Below are positions 61,707 through 64,000 of a stretch of DNA of 64,000 bases, piece by piece. The stretch spans positions 4,340,001 to 4,404,000 of the forward strand of contig NZ_CP045178.1 of NCBI RefSeq assembly GCF_009296025.1, read 5' to 3'. The stretch's first letter is position 1. Each line of letters begins with the position of its first letter. Under the pieces are notes generated by a model that did no database searches, was not told the DNA's origin, and worked only from the letters and a program-made list of their open reading frames with translations. This stretch comes from Streptomyces tsukubensis. Lineage in GTDB: Bacteria; Actinomycetota; Actinomycetes; Streptomycetales; Streptomycetaceae. The position numbers and the translations under genes were made by a program.

Positions 61707-62174
61707 TCAGTCCTTGGCGAGCCGCGCCGGGAAGCCGCCCGTGGCGACAGGACCCCAGCGCTCCGGGGTGACGCGGATGATGGATTTCCCCTGCTCGCGC
61801 ATGGCCGCGCGGTACTCGTCCCAGTCGGGGTGCTCGCCCGCGATGTTGCGGTAGTACTCGACGAGGGGTTCGACGGAGTCCGGCGGGTCGATGACCTCGG
61901 CGGAGCCGTCGACCTGCACCCACGGTCCGTTCCACTCGTCGCTCAGCACGATGAGGCTGGCCTTTGGGTCGCGGCGGGCGTTGCGGGTCTTGGCGCGTTC
62001 CGGATATGTCGATACGACGATCCGGCCCGCGTCGTCGACCCCGCATGTCAGCGGCGAACCCTGCGGTGACCCGTCGGACCTGGTGGTCAGCAGGATCGCG
62101 CGGTGCCGGGGGCGGACGAAGTCCAGCAGCCCGTCCAGGGATACGGCGGTATTGGTCGCGATGTTCGGTGCCAT
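61707..62174 (-). CDS. PPOX-class F420/FMN-dependent enzyme
   Basis: The 155-residue protein has the split-barrel flavin/F420-binding fold of the pyridoxamine-oxidase-like group. Family-like segments are RHRAILLTTRSDGSPQGSPL, STYPERAKTRNARRDPKASL and WVQVDGSAEVID. The size fits F420H2-dependent reductases of actinobacteria. The substrate is unknown. The protein ends GGFPARLAKD, encoded by the right arm of the inverted duplication. Confidence 0.88.
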   Translation of the reverse strand: MAPNIATNTAVSLDGLLDFVRPRHRAILLTTRSDGSPQGSPLTCGVDDAGRIVVSTYPERAKTRNARRDPKASLIVLSDEWNGPWVQVDGSAEVIDPPDSVEPLVEYYRNIAGEHPDWDEYRAAMREQGKSIIRVTPERWGPVATGGFPARLAKD

Positions 62175-62384
62175 GCGCCGAGCCTACGACGCCGGGCCCC
62201 CGGCCGCCCTGCAGCGCCCGGTGGCCCCACTGGCCCCTACAGCCCCCGTGTTCCCCCACAGGCCCCCGTGGGCCTCTCAGCCCCCGTCGTGCCGCGGCCC
62301 GCGTCGTACTGCGGCCCGCGTAGTGCCGCGGCCCCCGCCGCGCCGACCTACGGACGCGACGCCCCCCGGCCGTACCGCCTCGGC

Positions 62385-63203
62385 TCACGCCTGCGGCAGT
62401 GAATCCCCCTGCACGGCCTGGATGTCCAGTTCCACCCGGAGCGTCGTACCGATGGCCGAGATGCCGGCCTGCACGACCTGGTTGTAGTTCATGGCGAAGT
62501 CCTCGCGGCGCAGCTCCGCCGTCGCGCGGAACGCCGCCCTGGTGCCGCCCCACGGGTCGGCGCCGGTGCCCAGGTAGCTGAGCTCCAGGTTCACCTCGCG
62601 GGCCATCCCGTGCATCGTCAGCTCACCGAAGACCGTCCAGCGGTCGGGGCCCGCGGGGCTCAGCGCCGTCGAACGGTAGGTGATCTCCGGGTAGCGCTCG
62701 ACGTCGAGGAAGTCCTGCGTCTTCAGGTGTCCGTCGCGCATGGCGTTGCCCGTGTCGATGGAGGCGGCGTCGATGACCGCGTTCACCTGGGAGAGCTCGA
62801 TGTCCTGGGCGATGTTGATCTGCCCGCTGAACTGTGTGAACCGGCCGTGCACGCTGGAGATGCCCAGGTGCTGTGCGACGGCCGCCACCGAGGAGTGCGC
62901 GGGGTCGAGGGTCCACGGTCCTGGCGGCGGGAGTTCCGCGCCGCCCTGCCTGGCCAGTACGACCGTGCCGACATCGGCGCGGCCCGAGGCACTGACGAGG
63001 GCCGTGGAGGCCGCGGGCGCGTAGCCGACGGCGGTGATGATGACGGTGTACGGGCCGGACTTCAGGGCGGTCGCGTCGTGCACGCCGCCGTCGTCGTCGG
63101 TCTCTGCGCGCAGCACCTGCGCGCCGGTCATGTCGGTCATCGTGACGACCGCGTGGGGCACGGCCCACCCGTCACGTGTGCGGATCCGAGCGCTCAGTCC
63201 CAT
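62385..63203 (-). CDS. YceI-family protein with N-terminal carboxypeptidase-regulatory-like domain
   Basis: The 272-residue protein has an N-terminal beta-sandwich domain (about 1-90: RIRTRDGWAVPHAVVTMTD, then SGPYTVIITAVGYAP) of the CarboxypepD_reg type. A YceI domain follows (95-265): WTLDPAHSSVAAVAQHLGIS, SIDTGNAMRDGHLKTQDFLD and LTMHGMAREVNLEL. YceI proteins are lipocalin-like and bind isoprenoid or fatty-acyl molecules. No signal peptide is seen, so location is uncertain. The neighbouring gene encodes the same type of N-terminal domain in tandem. Confidence 0.9.
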   Translation of the reverse strand: MGLSARIRTRDGWAVPHAVVTMTDMTGAQVLRAETDDDGGVHDATALKSGPYTVIITAVGYAPAASTALVSASGRADVGTVVLARQGGAELPPPGPWTLDPAHSSVAAVAQHLGISSVHGRFTQFSGQINIAQDIELSQVNAVIDAASIDTGNAMRDGHLKTQDFLDVERYPEITYRSTALSPAGPDRWTVFGELTMHGMAREVNLELSYLGTGADPWGGTRAAFRATAELRREDFAMNYNQVVQAGISAIGTTLRVELDIQAVQGDSLPQA

Positions 63204-63306
63204 CCCGTTTTCTCTCCTTGCGTCGTAAAACGGGCCCCGTCACCGGCGGTGGACGGCCGTCCCCTGCCTGCCACCACCGGTTCCGGGGCCTCTTCCCACA
63301 AGGGAA

Positions 63307-63339
63307 CGGGGGCGCGTCTCCGCTCGGAACGCGCCCCCG
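63307..63339. terminator. Terminator between the two regulatory-like-domain genes
   Basis: CGGGGGCGCGT (63307-63317) pairs with ACGCGCCCCCG (63329-63339), a perfect 11-bp stem. It lies just after the stop of the partial gene (leftward transcription), so the YceI gene probably has its own promoter in 63204-63300. Confidence 0.75.
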
Positions 63340-63353
63340 GCCCCCGGGTTCAG

Positions 63354-64000
63354 CTACTCGCCCGGGTGGGCGAGTTCGATGTCGTGGTCGTCGACTCCGG
63401 CGCCCGCGACCGTCAGGCCGGTGGCCACCGGCGGGTAGCCGGTCGCGATGACCGTGTACTCGCCACTGTTGAGGTCGGCGAAGCCGTAGGCCCCGTCCTC
63501 CCCCGTGGTGGCGGTGGCGACCACGTTGCCCGCGGCGTCCACCAGGGTGACCCTGGCGTCCCGCAGGGGGCCGCCCGCGGCGCGGACGGTGCCCTGGAGC
63601 TGCGCACCGGACTGGAGCGGGATCTCGATCCGGGTGACCCCGGTGCCCGCGACCTCGACGGGGAGGGCGATCGGGCGGTGGCCCGCGGCGTTGACCGCGA
63701 CGGTCACGGCGCCCGGAACGAGGTCACCGAAGGTGAAGTCACCTTCCGCGCCACTCTGCCCGGTCGCCAGGACATCGCCGCGCACATCGGTGACGATGAC
63801 CATGGCCCCGGACACAGGGGCGCCGTTCTCGGCCTCCCTGACGACACCGGTGAGTCCGCTGGTGCCGCTGAGCAGGATGTCGAAGGTGACCGGCTCCTCG
63901 CCCACCACGACGGTGGACGCCTGCGGCTGGAAGCCGTCGGCGGAGGCGATCAGCACGTACGAGCCGGCGCCGGGAGCGTCGAGGGCGTACGAACCGTCGT
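63354..64000 (-). CDS. Multi-repeat carboxypeptidase-regulatory-like protein, 5' end outside window
   Basis: The visible C-terminal ~215 residues are at least two and a half tandem beta-sandwich domains of the CarboxypepD_reg/Cna-B type, each with GxVxxAxxGxPVxGAxVxxxDxxG and a GxYxFxDLxxGxYTVxxxxxGYxP ending (seen at GDFTFGDLVPGAVTV and GAYGFADLNSGEYTV). The frame is open to the window edge. Such arrays occur on surface proteins and at the end of some actinobacterial transporters. The N-terminal part needed to decide is missing. Confidence 0.8.
   Translation of the reverse strand, partial: DGSYALDAPGAGSYVLIASADGFQPQASTVVVGEEPVTFDILLSGTSGLTGVVREAENGAPVSGAMVIVTDVRGDVLATGQSGAEGDFTFGDLVPGAVTVAVNAAGHRPIALPVEVAGTGVTRIEIPLQSGAQLQGTVRAAGGPLRDARVTLVDAAGNVVATATTGEDGAYGFADLNSGEYTVIATGYPPVATGLTVAGAGVDDHDIELAHPGE

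Overview
This is a stretch of a Streptomyces chromosome. The base composition is very GC-rich, codons end in G or C, many genes start with GTG inside GTGA/ATGA stop-start overlaps, proteins carry long Ala/Gly/Pro-rich linkers, and the gene families match (Streptomyces subtilisin inhibitor, DtpA/Sco copper cluster, standalone RsbW-like ATPases, ECF sigma factor). DnaA-box clusters, a near-perfect parS site, serS, pheA and three tRNA genes suggest the conserved chromosome core, probably within roughly 100 kb of oriC; oriC itself is not in the window.

Layout. 0.1-1.7 kb: folD and fchA, a one-carbon folate pair. 1.9-5.1 kb: a MerR-type regulator coupled to an EphD-like hydrolase/dehydrogenase fusion. 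5.4-9 kb: a four-gene ABC export operon (ATPase, permease, ATPase, permease). 9.2-14.2 kb: a repetitive disordered protein, a HAD phosphatase, serS, an 850-bp non-coding DnaA-box region, and pheA. 14.3-21 kb: extracytoplasmic copper trafficking (dtpA, copCD fusion, ecuC, sco, ycnI and a His/Met-rich membrane protein). 21.3-31.2 kb: an RsbW-like ATPase, pepP, a PP2C-type protein lacking a metal-ligand Asp, a Prim-Pol fold protein without its catalytic motifs, a secreted protein, a SEC-C protein, a second RsbW-like ATPase and a GDPD phosphodiesterase. 31.6-35 kb: an HtrA-type protease, tRNA-Ser(UGA), a frameshifted tyrosine-integrase relic and an intact standalone Prim-Pol, which looks like the scar of an integrative element. 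35-43.6 kb: a small Asn/Gln-rich secreted protein, an ECF sigma factor, an acyl-CoA ligase, and a FadR-type regulator next to lutABC for lactate oxidation. 43.7-49.3 kb: a 1534-residue hybrid sensor lacking its phospho-acceptor His, and a subtilisin inhibitor. 49.6-53.6 kb: tRNA-Ser(GCU), tRNA-Arg(ACG), a SoxR/MerR-type promoter driving a 102-residue protein, a TmrB-like kinase, a DUF2797 protein and an amidohydrolase. 53.6-64 kb: a two-component system, a GT2-GtrA/GT39 glycosyltransferase pair, a TetR regulator, an F420/FMN enzyme, and two proteins with carboxypeptidase-regulatory-like domains, one running off the right edge.

The most informative signals are: (1) FolD with isoleucine at the cyclohydrolase lysine position, coupled to a separate cyclohydrolase-family gene; (2) DnaA-box clusters at 1.9 and 12.75-13.08 kb; (3) a shared operator in front of the lactate regulator and lutABC; (4) a canonical 19-bp-spacer MerR/SoxR promoter at 50.26 kb; (5) several proteins that keep a fold but have lost catalytic residues. 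Intergenic regions are rich in short tandem repeats. No CRISPR array, complete insertion sequence or antibiotic cluster is visible. All functional statements rest on reading motifs by eye; no database search was run.
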